A DNA stretch of 64,000 nt, from positions 1-64,000 of the forward strand of contig JAEZQY010000050.1 in NCBI GenBank assembly GCA_023441055.1, given 5' to 3'. Origin of the DNA: Bacillota bacterium. GTDB taxonomy: Bacteria; Bacillota; Bacilli; Paenibacillales; UBA4045. A model generated the notes under the pieces. That model searched no databases. It was not told the origin of the DNA and saw nothing but the letters and a program-made list of their open reading frames with translations. This document shows, one piece after another, positions 26,699-34,588 of the stretch; the stretch's first letter is position 1, and each line of letters begins with the position of its first letter. The translations under genes and the position numbers were made by a program.

Positions 26699-27834
26699 AG
26701 GACAACTCGCTTATGGTGGGGAGAATTCACTTCCTGATGCTGGCTGCCAATCTTACTGTATGCGTACTGCTGCTCCTTACGAATAGCGTTTATTATTATA
26801 GAACCGATCTCTTCTATATGCATCTTAGTCAATTGGATCTGACTGTGACGGCTATGAATAAGAGCTTCTTCATACTAGTTCATCTATCATTTCTCGTCTG
26901 GATGTATCAGGTTCACAGCACGATTAATCGCATGAAGTCCAATTATGCGATCAGCGAAAGCGACTTTCTCGTGCAGATGCTCCCCGTTGTTCAACTATGG
27001 GGAATTGGCGCGGTGCTGGCGCAAATCCGAACATTGTTCCGGGAGCACCCGTTACTGCAGCGGCGATCAGACAGACTCAAAGCCTTTATACCGCTCATCT
27101 ATATTAGCTATCTGGCGTCTTGGGCTGGCTATTATGTTATGCATCAATCCGGCGGGATAAGCATGGAAGCTACACTGGTGGTCAGTGTAATCTTCGTCGT
27201 CATGAATATGGTGTATATGTCCGCTCTTCATCTCATCAGTCAAGGTGTATATGTCATGATGGCGCAGCCTGTTGTCGATGAGCCTCCGCAGTTAGCACCA
27301 GATCTGTCGCACGCTGAGCGCGAGGATACCGACTTACAAGAAGTCCTGCCGGATCTGCCGCTGGCTGCTCGGGGCATTCGGCTGGCCGCGAGCTTGATAG
27401 ACTCTGTTATATTCATGATCGCTGTCTCCATCGGTCTGATGATCGGTGCCATGGCGCCGGAGGATGACACAGATTTTTTCATGATCCTATTCGCATTATT
27501 AGCTATGCTGCTCTACATGGTGCTGTACGCGCTGCATGTCAGTTGGACCGGACAATCGCTCGGCAAGCAGCTGTTAGGGATACGCATCGTAAGGTTGGAG
27601 ACCGGTCAATCCGGAGGCTTCTTATATAATTTCTTCCTGCGCAGCTTCGTCAATGGGATTATAGGCGGATTCGTACCGGCATATAGCTTAGTGGATTATT
27701 GCTTTATCTTCTCTTCAGATCGACGTTGTCTTCATGATCGATTGGCAGGTACAATAGTGATTAACGAGCGGAGGGCCGCCGCAGCGAGGAGGGAGCTTGA
27801 TGAAGCAGCCGGAAGCTATCGAACAGAAGCATGA
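26695..27834 (+). CDS. RDD family membrane protein
   Basis: This 379-residue polytopic membrane protein has an N-terminal region (about 1-185) with four to five hydrophobic helices, plausibly the DUF4328 type. A polar linker (about 190-215) leads to a C-terminal RDD domain (about 220-355). The RDD domain shows RLAASLIDSVIF, TGQSLGKQLLGIRIVR and LHDRLAGTIVI. RDD proteins are poorly characterised, and some are linked to ion transport or membrane-protein regulation. It overlaps the upstream S16 gene by four bases and the downstream protease by 35, so the three genes form one operon. Confidence 0.85.
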   Translation: MKDNSLMVGRIHFLMLAANLTVCVLLLLTNSVYYYRTDLFYMHLSQLDLTVTAMNKSFFILVHLSFLVWMYQVHSTINRMKSNYAISESDFLVQMLPVVQLWGIGAVLAQIRTLFREHPLLQRRSDRLKAFIPLIYISYLASWAGYYVMHQSGGISMEATLVVSVIFVVMNMVYMSALHLISQGVYVMMAQPVVDEPPQLAPDLSHAEREDTDLQEVLPDLPLAARGIRLAASLIDSVIFMIAVSIGLMIGAMAPEDDTDFFMILFALLAMLLYMVLYALHVSWTGQSLGKQLLGIRIVRLETGQSGGFLYNFFLRSFVNGIIGGFVPAYSLVDYCFIFSSDRRCLHDRLAGTIVINERRAAAARRELDEAAGSYRTEA

Positions 27835-28621
27835 CGAAGTAGAAGAACACGAAGCGGAAGACGAATGGACAGAGGCCGACTTCCTCGACGATGACGAGGA
27901 GGAGGAGGCACCGCCGGCCTACCGAATTTGGGTGAGACGAGCGATGCTGGTCTTAGTGGCGATTGCGCTGGTAGGCAATGTGCTGGCGGCAATTCCCTTA
28001 ATCTTTAATCTGAATGTGATTCAGTTTATTAAGAAGACCAACGAGCTCTCACAGATCGAAGCGTTACAGCTGTATAAGCAGGCCATTGTCATTGTGAAGT
28101 CTGCTGACAGCAAGGGAACGGGCTTTAATATCGACCCCAGTGGCGTTATCATCACGAATGCGCATGTAGTAGATGCTTCGGATACAGCAGTAATCGGCTT
28201 CGAAGATAAGCGAACCTTCCATGCGCGAGTCGTCGCTCGGGATGATGAGCATGATCTAGCCGTGCTTCAAATCGATGAAGCGCCGACTGTGCCGCTCCCG
28301 GTGCTTGAGTTGTCGGAGCAGCCGACCTATACAGAAGGGGAGCAAATTTATTATATCGGCAATCCTTACTTCTTCCATCATATTATAGGTGAGGGATATG
28401 TGCACAGCATCGTTCAATCTGGGACCAGGGCATCTCCCGTAATAGCCTTGATTGCTCCGATCTACAAGGGCAATAGCGGCAGTCCGGTCATCAATCAGGA
28501 GGGCGAGGTAATAGCTGTTGTGTATGCGACCTCGAGCATTCCATCGGGTAATGACAAGCTTAAGGTTGGACTGGCTGTTCCGATTGCGGACCTGAAGCGA
28601 ATATGGCCTGAGCGGGAATAG
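27800..28621 (+). CDS. Membrane-anchored S1C (DegP-like) serine protease
   Basis: This 273-residue protein has an acidic N-terminal tail of about 45 residues, one membrane segment (about 48-75) and an outside trypsin-fold domain. The catalytic triad is visible: His in ITNAHVVDA, Asp in EHDLAVLQ and Ser in YKGNSGSPVIN. There is no PDZ domain, so it is shorter than classical HtrA. I chose ATG 27800, just after GGAGGGA, with a TTG immediately before it as alternative. As the last gene of an operon with an S16-type protease it may act in envelope quality control or peptide processing. Confidence 0.88.
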   Translation: MKQPEAIEQKHDEVEEHEAEDEWTEADFLDDDEEEEAPPAYRIWVRRAMLVLVAIALVGNVLAAIPLIFNLNVIQFIKKTNELSQIEALQLYKQAIVIVKSADSKGTGFNIDPSGVIITNAHVVDASDTAVIGFEDKRTFHARVVARDDEHDLAVLQIDEAPTVPLPVLELSEQPTYTEGEQIYYIGNPYFFHHIIGEGYVHSIVQSGTRASPVIALIAPIYKGNSGSPVINQEGEVIAVVYATSSIPSGNDKLKVGLAVPIADLKRIWPERE

Positions 28622-28710
28622 TTTTACTTAAACTGTCCAATTGTGCAGCGCCAAACGATGCGTTATGATGAGGGAAGCAGGGTAAGGACTAAAAAGCGGG
28701 GTGTATGCGT

Positions 28711-28899
28711 ATGACAGAGAACAAAGAGGTCAAGAAGGTTTCGCTGGCTGAGGCGGCTAAAGCCATGCTGGCACAGAAGAAGCAAGCGGCGGCAGCGAAC
28801 CAGCAATCGGTCAAATCCAAGAACACATCCGTCCAAACGATGAAGAGCCAGATTAATAAGAAACCGAATAATCAAGCGAGACGCACAGGCGGCTCCTAG
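28711..28899 (+). CDS. Small basic Ala/Lys/Gln-rich protein
   Basis: This 62-residue protein has no membrane segment, Cys or Trp. An N-terminal helix (SLAEAAKAMLAQKKQ) is followed by a basic, probably disordered tail ending ARRTGGS. I chose ATG 28711 because GGGGTG is spaced 7 bases before it; ATG 28705 is too close. It is followed by a strong hairpin, so it is a monocistronic unit. Composition suggests nucleic-acid association, but I do not recognise the family. Confidence 0.62.
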   Translation: MTENKEVKKVSLAEAAKAMLAQKKQAAAANQQSVKSKNTSVQTMKSQINKKPNNQARRTGGS

Positions 28900-28911
28900 G
28901 CTTGATTATTA

Positions 28912-28950
28912 CAAGAGGAGCGGGCCGAGCGGCCCGCTCCTCTTGTGGTA
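28912..28950 (+). terminator. Strong hairpin terminator
   Basis: A perfect 15-bp GC-rich stem, CAAGAGGAGCGGGCC with its complement, has a GAGC loop. The T-run is weak. Confidence 0.72.
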
Positions 28951-28995
28951 GGACTTATGGAAACGACATACATCGTATATTATTCGACATTTAAG

Positions 28996-29024
28996 TGGAC
29001 ATTTCGACAGGAATATGGTATAAA
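28996..29024 (+). promoter_or_regulatory. Sigma-A-type promoter for the riboswitch leader
   Basis: TGGACA (28996-29001) and TATAAA (29019-29024) are separated by exactly 17 bases. They lie about 65 bases before the riboswitch core. Confidence 0.6.
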
Positions 29025-29087
29025 AGAACTAATGAAATTAGGCATTTGTGTTTATGTGGATCATTATTTATGTAACAATAATCACAA

Positions 29088-29200
29088 TGGTTAAAGGCAA
29101 AACTAGCGAAAGCTGGTGACGCAAAGCTAGAGGGGCTTCATGATCGATGTTCTTCGCAGATCTAGTCGTAGATCATATGCCAGCCAGCTACCGCTTTAGG
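29088..29200 (+). promoter_or_regulatory. Cyclic di-GMP-I (GEMM) riboswitch
   Basis: The aptamer signature is visible. AGGCAAAACTAGCGAAAGCT leads to GTGACGCAAAGCTAGAGGGG, a variable hairpin spans about 29140-29175, and the closing arm is CCAGCCAGCTACCGC. The GCGAAAGC tetraloop stem and the GACGCAAAGC segment match the class I c-di-GMP aptamer as known. A terminator follows directly at 29211, and the downstream gene is a diguanylate cyclase, which fits c-di-GMP feedback. Whether ligand binding turns expression on or off cannot be read by eye. Confidence 0.9.
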
Positions 29201-29210
29201 GCTTGCACGC

Positions 29211-29239
29211 AGAAACCTTGAGGCAGAGGTTTCTTTTTG
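29211..29239 (+). terminator. Riboswitch expression-platform terminator
   Basis: AGAAACCT (29211-29218) pairs with AGGTTTCT (29227-29234) and is followed by TTTTG. It sits 11 bases after the aptamer. Confidence 0.85.
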
Positions 29240-29246
29240 TTATCTG

Positions 29247-29362
29247 AATCAATTTCATAAAGGCCTAAGCAGCTAGAATGGGAACTATATATTGATCTGA
29301 ACGATCCACTCTGTCAATATATAGTCTCTGCTAAGAGGTTTTGCGTATTTATGAAATTGATT
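29247..29362 (+). repeat. Nested long inverted repeat upstream of the diguanylate cyclase
   Basis: The outer 15-bp arms AATCAATTTCATAAA (29247-29261) and TTTATGAAATTGATT (29348-29362) are perfect complements. Inside them AGCAG (29268-29272) can pair with CTGCT (29328-29332). The inner arms ACTATATATTGA (29284-29295) and TCAATATATAGT (29314-29325) are a perfect 12-bp pair with an 18-base loop. The whole could fold into one extended stem between the riboswitch terminator and the ribosome site (29391-29397). Confidence 0.8.
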
Positions 29363-29403
29363 TACCTATACAGGAATCCATACTGGCCATGGAGGTGCAC
29401 ATC

Positions 29404-30498
29404 ATGAATGGTACAGCTACTGATACTTCCGTGTTAAATCGTAGGATACTTCGTATTTATTGGTTGATTATTATACTAACCGCAATTGTGGGCTTAACTG
29501 TCCTCACAATCGATTTCTTATTGGGTGGCGATCAGCAGGTTATCCTGGCTCGAGCACTGAATTTTATCGTGAAGCCATTGACCTGTATGCTGCTGCTTGC
29601 AGCCGTTGGCGAATGGATGATGCGCCGGCACAACTGGATGGCTTCATATGCTGGGATGATTGTCAGCAATCTGCTGCCGATTATACTGATCGTCTTCTTC
29701 ACGGAGGTCAAGGGCGTACAATTCTCGCTGCTCTTTGGAGTAATGGCTTCTGCGTTATACTATAAACAGAGCAAGGTGATCCTATCTTCAGTCTATGCCG
29801 GGCTCGCAATCTTGGTATTGATGGCTGTGTATGCGCCATTCCGGAATCAGATGGATTTGCTGACGGTTATATTCAGTTTCGTGTGCATCTCTTGCTTCAC
29901 TTTATTGGCGAACGCGATTCTCCAGGAAGGCTCCCGATTGCGGAGTGACTTGAGGCAATATGAAGAGGATCATAAGATGTTGGTCGCGGATGTGATAGAG
30001 AAGGACTATATCACGAAGAAGGACACCTTAACCCAGGCGTATAATCGCTTGGCTTTCGATGAGCTGTTAGGAGCATTGAGCAGTCGGGATTACATCTTCA
30101 CCTTGGCGATATTCGATGTGGACGACTTCAAGCACATTAACGATACATACGGTCATCTAGCTGGTGATAAGGTGCTCATCAGTTTAGCGGATTGTGTCAC
30201 CCGCTCATTGCCTGCCGACGATTACTTCTTCCGCTATGGCGGAGAAGAGTTCGTGATCATCTACTTTGAGAAGAGCCCGCAAGAGACGATAGTATTATCG
30301 GAGCAGCTTCGTCAATCGCTTGAACAGATGAGGGTGCCAGAGCTTGGAGATAGGCATATTACGATAAGTATGGGGCTTGCCGAGCGCAAACTCGGTCAGT
30401 CGATCGAAGACCTCCGTCAGGTAGCCGACCGATTGCTCTATCAAGCGAAGCGGTTAGGGAAAAATCAGGTGCAATATGAAGAGCAGCAGCCTCAATAG
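29404..30498 (+). CDS. Membrane diguanylate cyclase (GGDEF)
   Basis: This 364-residue protein makes c-di-GMP from two GTP. Six hydrophobic helices span about 15-175, a short coiled linker follows, and the GGDEF domain runs from about 205 to 360. The catalytic GGEEF is at residues 279-283 and DVDDFKHINDTYGHLAGD lies upstream. At the inhibitory-site position the residues read PADD instead of RxxD, so classical product inhibition is probably missing. I chose ATG 29404 because GGAGGTG is spaced 6 bases before it; the longer TTG 29341 start lies inside the inverted repeat. Expression appears controlled by the c-di-GMP riboswitch upstream. Confidence 0.92.
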   Translation: MNGTATDTSVLNRRILRIYWLIIILTAIVGLTVLTIDFLLGGDQQVILARALNFIVKPLTCMLLLAAVGEWMMRRHNWMASYAGMIVSNLLPIILIVFFTEVKGVQFSLLFGVMASALYYKQSKVILSSVYAGLAILVLMAVYAPFRNQMDLLTVIFSFVCISCFTLLANAILQEGSRLRSDLRQYEEDHKMLVADVIEKDYITKKDTLTQAYNRLAFDELLGALSSRDYIFTLAIFDVDDFKHINDTYGHLAGDKVLISLADCVTRSLPADDYFFRYGGEEFVIIYFEKSPQETIVLSEQLRQSLEQMRVPELGDRHITISMGLAERKLGQSIEDLRQVADRLLYQAKRLGKNQVQYEEQQPQ

Positions 30499-30515
30499 GC
30501 TGGGCTCTTTTTTCT
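30480..30515 (+). terminator. Rho-independent terminator
   Basis: AGAGC and CAGCCT pair with AGGCTG and GCTCT around CAAT, followed by TTTTTTC. It overlaps the end of the diguanylate cyclase gene. Confidence 0.85.
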
Positions 30516-30587
30516 TGTGTATTTTTCTTATGCGACAATGGATGGTATATTATGGGTAGAGTGTCTAATCTCCATTAGATTGGATGT

Positions 30588-31883
30588 GTGAGAATGAGCA
30601 TAAGCATGAGGCTAAGGAGTCTGGCTGTCCTCTGTCTAGGTATAGTGTTAATTGGTGGCTGCAGCAAGGCGCCTGAGCCTGCGAATGATCAAGCCGTGAG
30701 CCGCCAAGACGACAAGGCTAGCCAGGATAGTCAACAAGGACAAGATTACAATAGCGAAAATAAGACTTCTAATCAAGCTGAGACTAAAGCTGAGCCGCTG
30801 GACCCAATGAAGCTGCGCTTCGAGGAGGCTTTCGCTGATCTGCGCTTCGATACCCCGGTTGGTGTGAAGCATGCAGGCGACGGCAGCGGGCAGCTATACG
30901 TGGTGGAGCAAGCAGGCCGCATTCAGTTGATTAGCGCTGCCCAGCCAGTCAAGCGATTATTTCTTGATCTGACAGATATCGTCTCCAGCAAGGGCTGGGA
31001 GCAAGGGTTACTGGGGCTCGCCTTCCATCCGGAATACGAGCATAATGGCAGGTTCTATGTCAACTATACAACGAGTAATTCGACGATCATTGCAGAATAT
31101 ACACGAAGTGAAGTTGATCCTGAGCAGGCGGATCGCAGCAGTGGCCGCGTGCTTCTGACATTCAAGCAGCCGTATGATAATCATAATGGCGGCGAGCTTG
31201 CCTTCGGTCCGGACGGGTATCTGTACATTGCGGTTGGCGACGGTGGGTCGGGAGGTGATCCGGATGGCCATGGCCAGAATCGGAAGACGCTGCTCGGCAG
31301 CATTCTGAGGATTGATGTAGATGACAAGACGGATCAGCTCGCTTATGGCATTCCGCAAGATAATCCGTTCGTCCATAATCAGGAGGGCTACAGAGAGGAA
31401 ATCTACGCGTATGGACTCCGCAACCCATGGAGAATGAGCTTCGACACGCAGACAGGCAGGCTGTGGGCGGCAGATGTCGGTCAGAACCGCACAGAGGAAA
31501 TTAATATCATTCACAAGGGGCATAATTATGGCTGGAACGTGATGGAGGGGCCTGCTTGCTATCGGCAAGACAATTGCGAGACCGAAGGTCTCACTCTGCC
31601 TGTGTGGTCGTACGGCGCGACTGAACGCGGCGCTTCGATTACAGGAGGGTATGTGTACCGGGGATCCGCCATTCCGCCGCTCAGCGGCATGTATATCTTC
31701 TCGGATTTCATGGATGGCCGAATATGGGCACTTGCTGGAGAAGATGCCGAGTCAGCTGTAGTCTATGAGCTCGATCAGAATCTGACGGGCATTACTTCGT
31801 TCGGAGTCGATGAGAACGGTGAGATATACGCTTGTCTATATGACGGAACAATTTACATGCTCCAATATAAGGAAGGAGAATAA
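30588..31883 (+). CDS. PQQ-type soluble sugar dehydrogenase-like lipoprotein
   Basis: This 431-residue exported lipoprotein has a type II signal peptide with lipobox IGGC at about residues 22-25, then a charged Ser/Asp/Gln-rich linker (about 28-68). A beta-propeller of the glucose/sorbosone dehydrogenase (YliI-like) family fills the rest. Typical segments are QGLLGLAFHPEY, DNHNGGELAFGPDGYLYIAV, GLRNPWRMSFD, GHNYGWNVMEGP and GGYVYRG. Members oxidise aldose sugars with PQQ, though some Gram-positive homologues may not use it. The GTG at 30588 has a weak ribosome site; ATG 30594 is an alternative. Confidence 0.87.
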   Translation: MRMSISMRLRSLAVLCLGIVLIGGCSKAPEPANDQAVSRQDDKASQDSQQGQDYNSENKTSNQAETKAEPLDPMKLRFEEAFADLRFDTPVGVKHAGDGSGQLYVVEQAGRIQLISAAQPVKRLFLDLTDIVSSKGWEQGLLGLAFHPEYEHNGRFYVNYTTSNSTIIAEYTRSEVDPEQADRSSGRVLLTFKQPYDNHNGGELAFGPDGYLYIAVGDGGSGGDPDGHGQNRKTLLGSILRIDVDDKTDQLAYGIPQDNPFVHNQEGYREEIYAYGLRNPWRMSFDTQTGRLWAADVGQNRTEEINIIHKGHNYGWNVMEGPACYRQDNCETEGLTLPVWSYGATERGASITGGYVYRGSAIPPLSGMYIFSDFMDGRIWALAGEDAESAVVYELDQNLTGITSFGVDENGEIYACLYDGTIYMLQYKEGE

Positions 31884-31906
31884 TGTCGAAAAAAGTGATT
31901 TTCCTT

Positions 31907-31935
31907 TTGACAAATCCTGACCTGTCCACTAGGAT
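31907..31935 (+). promoter_or_regulatory. Sigma-A-type promoter of the nucleoside transporter operon
   Basis: A consensus TTGACA (31907-31912) is followed after 17 bases by TAGGAT (31930-31935). It is 47 bases before the substrate-binding protein gene. No purine riboswitch core was seen in this leader. Confidence 0.6.
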
Positions 31936-31981
31936 AATAATGATTACAAATAGATAAAGCTCAGATAGGAGAGGGTTACAG

Positions 31982-32998
31982 ATGAGAAAGCTGTTACTGT
32001 TAGTATTATCGATGGTGCTGGTGATCAGTGTTCTGGCAGCATGCGGAGGCAATGAGAAGAAGGAGAAGAGCGGTGATGACAAGAAGCGTATCGCGCTTGT
32101 CCTGCCTGAGAAAATCGGTGTGAATCCGTTCTTCGCCCTGATGGATGAGGGCTTGCAGAAGGCGGCAGCCGATTTCAATGTTGAGGTTAAGACAATCGAA
32201 TCTACAGATCCGGCTTCCATTGAACAGAATTTGCGTACAGCGGTTGCTGAAGACTATGACTTGATCATAACGGCTACCTTCCAGATGGAGGACGCGCTCA
32301 ATAAGGTGGCTCCTGAGAACCCGGACAAGCCGTTCGCTATTATTGATACCGTCGTGGATCAACCGAATGTTCGCAGTGTTGTGTTCCGCGAGCATGAAGC
32401 GGCGTACCTGCTCGGAGCAGCTGCTGGCCTAGCGACGAAGACAGGCGTTGTCGGTAACGTGGTCGCTATGGAAGTGCCGATCATGCAGAAGTATATAGTT
32501 GGCTTCGCTGAAGGTGCAGCGTCTGTGCGTCCTGATGTGAAGATCGAGATCAATTACGTGAACAGCTTCGACGACCCGGCAACGGCTAAGGAGCTTGCGA
32601 TTCTGCAGCATTCCAAGGGCGCTGACTTCGTGGCAGGGATGTCTGCTGTAGGTGACCTGGGCGTATTCGATGCTGCTAAGGAGAAGGGCTTCTATACGTC
32701 GGGACAAGATACGGATAATACGGGCATGGATCCAGAGCACGTCGTATTGTCACAGTTGAAGGGAACCGATGCGGTCACGTATGAGACTGTGAAGGACTTC
32801 GTGAATGAAAGTGAGTTTGCGTTCGACATTCGCGATTACGGCTTGAAGGAAGGCGGAGTTGGTCTAACGTATGTAACACATGAGAGCGAGACGCCGCTGA
32901 ATGATTTCATTGGACAAGCTGTGATTGATCAGCTTAAGGTGATTAAGGATGATATTATCGCAGGCAAGATCGTCGTGACGAATGCGATGGCGCAATAA
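31982..32998 (+). CDS. BMP family substrate-binding lipoprotein (nucleoside ABC transporter)
   Basis: This 338-residue surface lipoprotein has a signal peptide ending at lipobox LAAC (Cys near residue 21) and a linker rich in Lys and Glu. A Bmp/PnrA-type periplasmic-binding fold follows (IALVLPEKIGVNPFFALMDEG, VVFREHEAAYLLGAAAGLA, GVGLTYVTHES). The family binds purine nucleosides. GGAGAGGG precedes the ATG. It is the first gene of a six-gene run with an ATPase, two permeases, an oxidoreductase and a nucleoside phosphorylase. Confidence 0.92.
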   Translation: MRKLLLLVLSMVLVISVLAACGGNEKKEKSGDDKKRIALVLPEKIGVNPFFALMDEGLQKAAADFNVEVKTIESTDPASIEQNLRTAVAEDYDLIITATFQMEDALNKVAPENPDKPFAIIDTVVDQPNVRSVVFREHEAAYLLGAAAGLATKTGVVGNVVAMEVPIMQKYIVGFAEGAASVRPDVKIEINYVNSFDDPATAKELAILQHSKGADFVAGMSAVGDLGVFDAAKEKGFYTSGQDTDNTGMDPEHVVLSQLKGTDAVTYETVKDFVNESEFAFDIRDYGLKEGGVGLTYVTHESETPLNDFIGQAVIDQLKVIKDDIIAGKIVVTNAMAQ

Positions 32999-33024
32999 GA
33001 ATTAGAGTATGACTGCGATAGATG

Positions 33025-33052
33025 AACCGGCTGCAGCGCGCAGCCGGTTTCC
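33025..33052 (+). terminator. Intra-operon hairpin (attenuator or mRNA stabiliser)
   Basis: AACCGGCTGC pairs with GCAGCCGGTT around a 5-base loop, followed by a short TCC. It separates the substrate-binding gene from the ATPase and permease genes. This commonly gives excess binding protein over transporter subunits. Confidence 0.6.
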
Positions 33053-33085
33053 TACGCTTTCAGGCGAAAGGAAGGCGAACATGCG

Positions 33086-34588
33086 ATGCTGCTTACGATG
33101 GAGAAGATCACGAAACGATATGGAGAACTGACAGCGAATAATGGGATTGATTTCTCGTTGTCAGAAGGCGAGATCCATGCGATCGTCGGTGAGAATGGAG
33201 CGGGGAAGACTACCTTGATGCGCATCCTGTATGGGATGGAGCAGCCTACCTCCGGTGTCATCCGAATAGCAGGCAGGGATGTGCAATTCAACAGCCCGGC
33301 GGATGCGATCGCTAACGGAATTGGCATGGTGCATCAGCACTTCATGCTGTTCCCAACATTCACCGCGGCCGAGAATATCGTGATCGGCCGCGAACCGGGC
33401 TCCGCTCTGCAATTCGACCGCAAGAAGGCGGAGCAGATCACTCTGCAGCTATGCGAGCAATACGGTATGCGGGTGGATCCAAGGCAGACGGTCGGCAGAA
33501 GTCCACTCGGTGTGCAGCAGCGTGTAGAGATACTGAAGGTGCTGTATCAAGGCGCTAAGGTAATTATATTAGATGAGCCGACTGGTGTTCTCACGCCAAT
33601 CGAGGTGAAGGAGCTGCTCGAGGCGGTGAAGGCGCTCGCTGAGCAGGGCAAGAGCTTCATCCTGATCAGTCATAAGCTGAACGAAGTGATGGATGTGGCA
33701 GATCGCATAACGGTGCTGCGTGATGGTGTTGTAACGGGCACGATGGCTCGTGAAGATACGAATATTGCGCAGCTGTCCAGATTGATGGTCGGCCGAGAGC
33801 TTGCTCAGCTTGCGCGTACGCCAGCCACGCCGGGGGCACAGAGGTTAGGGCTCGAGCAAGTCACCTATCGCGGCAGCAAGGGGAAAGCGCTTCTTGATCG
33901 CATCAACCTAGAGGTCAGAGCCGGTGAAATTGTCGGTATCGCTGGCGTATCAGGCAATGGACAATCCGAGCTTCTGCAGGTGATCTCGGGGCTGGAACAG
34001 CCGGATGAGGGTCGGATCCTGCTCGCTGGCGTAGATGTGACGCGCGCTTCAGTGCGACAGATCCGCGAGAACGGGCTGGCACATATACCGGAAGATCGTT
34101 ATGTATGGGGCGCAGACAAATCCGCTACGGTTAGTGAGACAGGTCTAATGGGCCACCAACGGAAGCTCAAGCTGCAGAAGCAGGGCTGGATGAAGCAGCG
34201 GGCCATTCACAAGCTGGTAGCAGACTGGGTTGATAAGTTCGCTATCAAAACCAGCTCTGTACATGCTCAGACCCAGCACCTGTCCGGGGGCAACCTGCAG
34301 AAGCTGATTGTCGCGCGCGAGCTGGCGCAGGACACGCCCTTCCTGCTGGCTGCTGAGCCTACACGAGGTGTTGATATCGGCGCGATGGAGACGATCCATG
34401 CCGAGCTCATGCGCAAGCGTGATTCGGGGGCTGGGATTCTGTTAGTCTCCTCCGAATTAACCGAGATTCTGAAGCTCTCGGATCGTGTGCTAGTGATGTT
34501 CGAGGGCCGTATTGTCGGAGAATTACCGGTCGAAGAAGCGACCGAGGAGCGGCTGAGCTACTTGATGGCTGGGGGGACGAGATCATGA
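33086..34588 (+). CDS. Nucleoside/sugar-type ABC transporter ATPase (double NBD)
   Basis: This 500-residue ATPase has two nucleotide-binding domains. The first (about 1-235) has Walker A GENGAGKT at 35-42, the signature-region variant SPLGVQQRVEILK and Walker B VIILDEPTGVLTP. The second (about 255-500) has a weaker Walker A GVSGNGQSE, signature HLSGGNLQKLIVAREL and a degenerate Walker B FLLAAEPTRGVD. One active and one degenerate site is normal for this CUT2-like family. Its stop overlaps the permease start by four bases. Confidence 0.94.
   Translation: MLLTMEKITKRYGELTANNGIDFSLSEGEIHAIVGENGAGKTTLMRILYGMEQPTSGVIRIAGRDVQFNSPADAIANGIGMVHQHFMLFPTFTAAENIVIGREPGSALQFDRKKAEQITLQLCEQYGMRVDPRQTVGRSPLGVQQRVEILKVLYQGAKVIILDEPTGVLTPIEVKELLEAVKALAEQGKSFILISHKLNEVMDVADRITVLRDGVVTGTMAREDTNIAQLSRLMVGRELAQLARTPATPGAQRLGLEQVTYRGSKGKALLDRINLEVRAGEIVGIAGVSGNGQSELLQVISGLEQPDEGRILLAGVDVTRASVRQIRENGLAHIPEDRYVWGADKSATVSETGLMGHQRKLKLQKQGWMKQRAIHKLVADWVDKFAIKTSSVHAQTQHLSGGNLQKLIVARELAQDTPFLLAAEPTRGVDIGAMETIHAELMRKRDSGAGILLVSSELTEILKLSDRVLVMFEGRIVGELPVEEATEERLSYLMAGGTRS

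Noticed and set aside
31936..31981. Purine riboswitch before the nucleoside transporter operon
   Set aside because: The leader between the promoter and ATG is too short and no purine aptamer core is visible.
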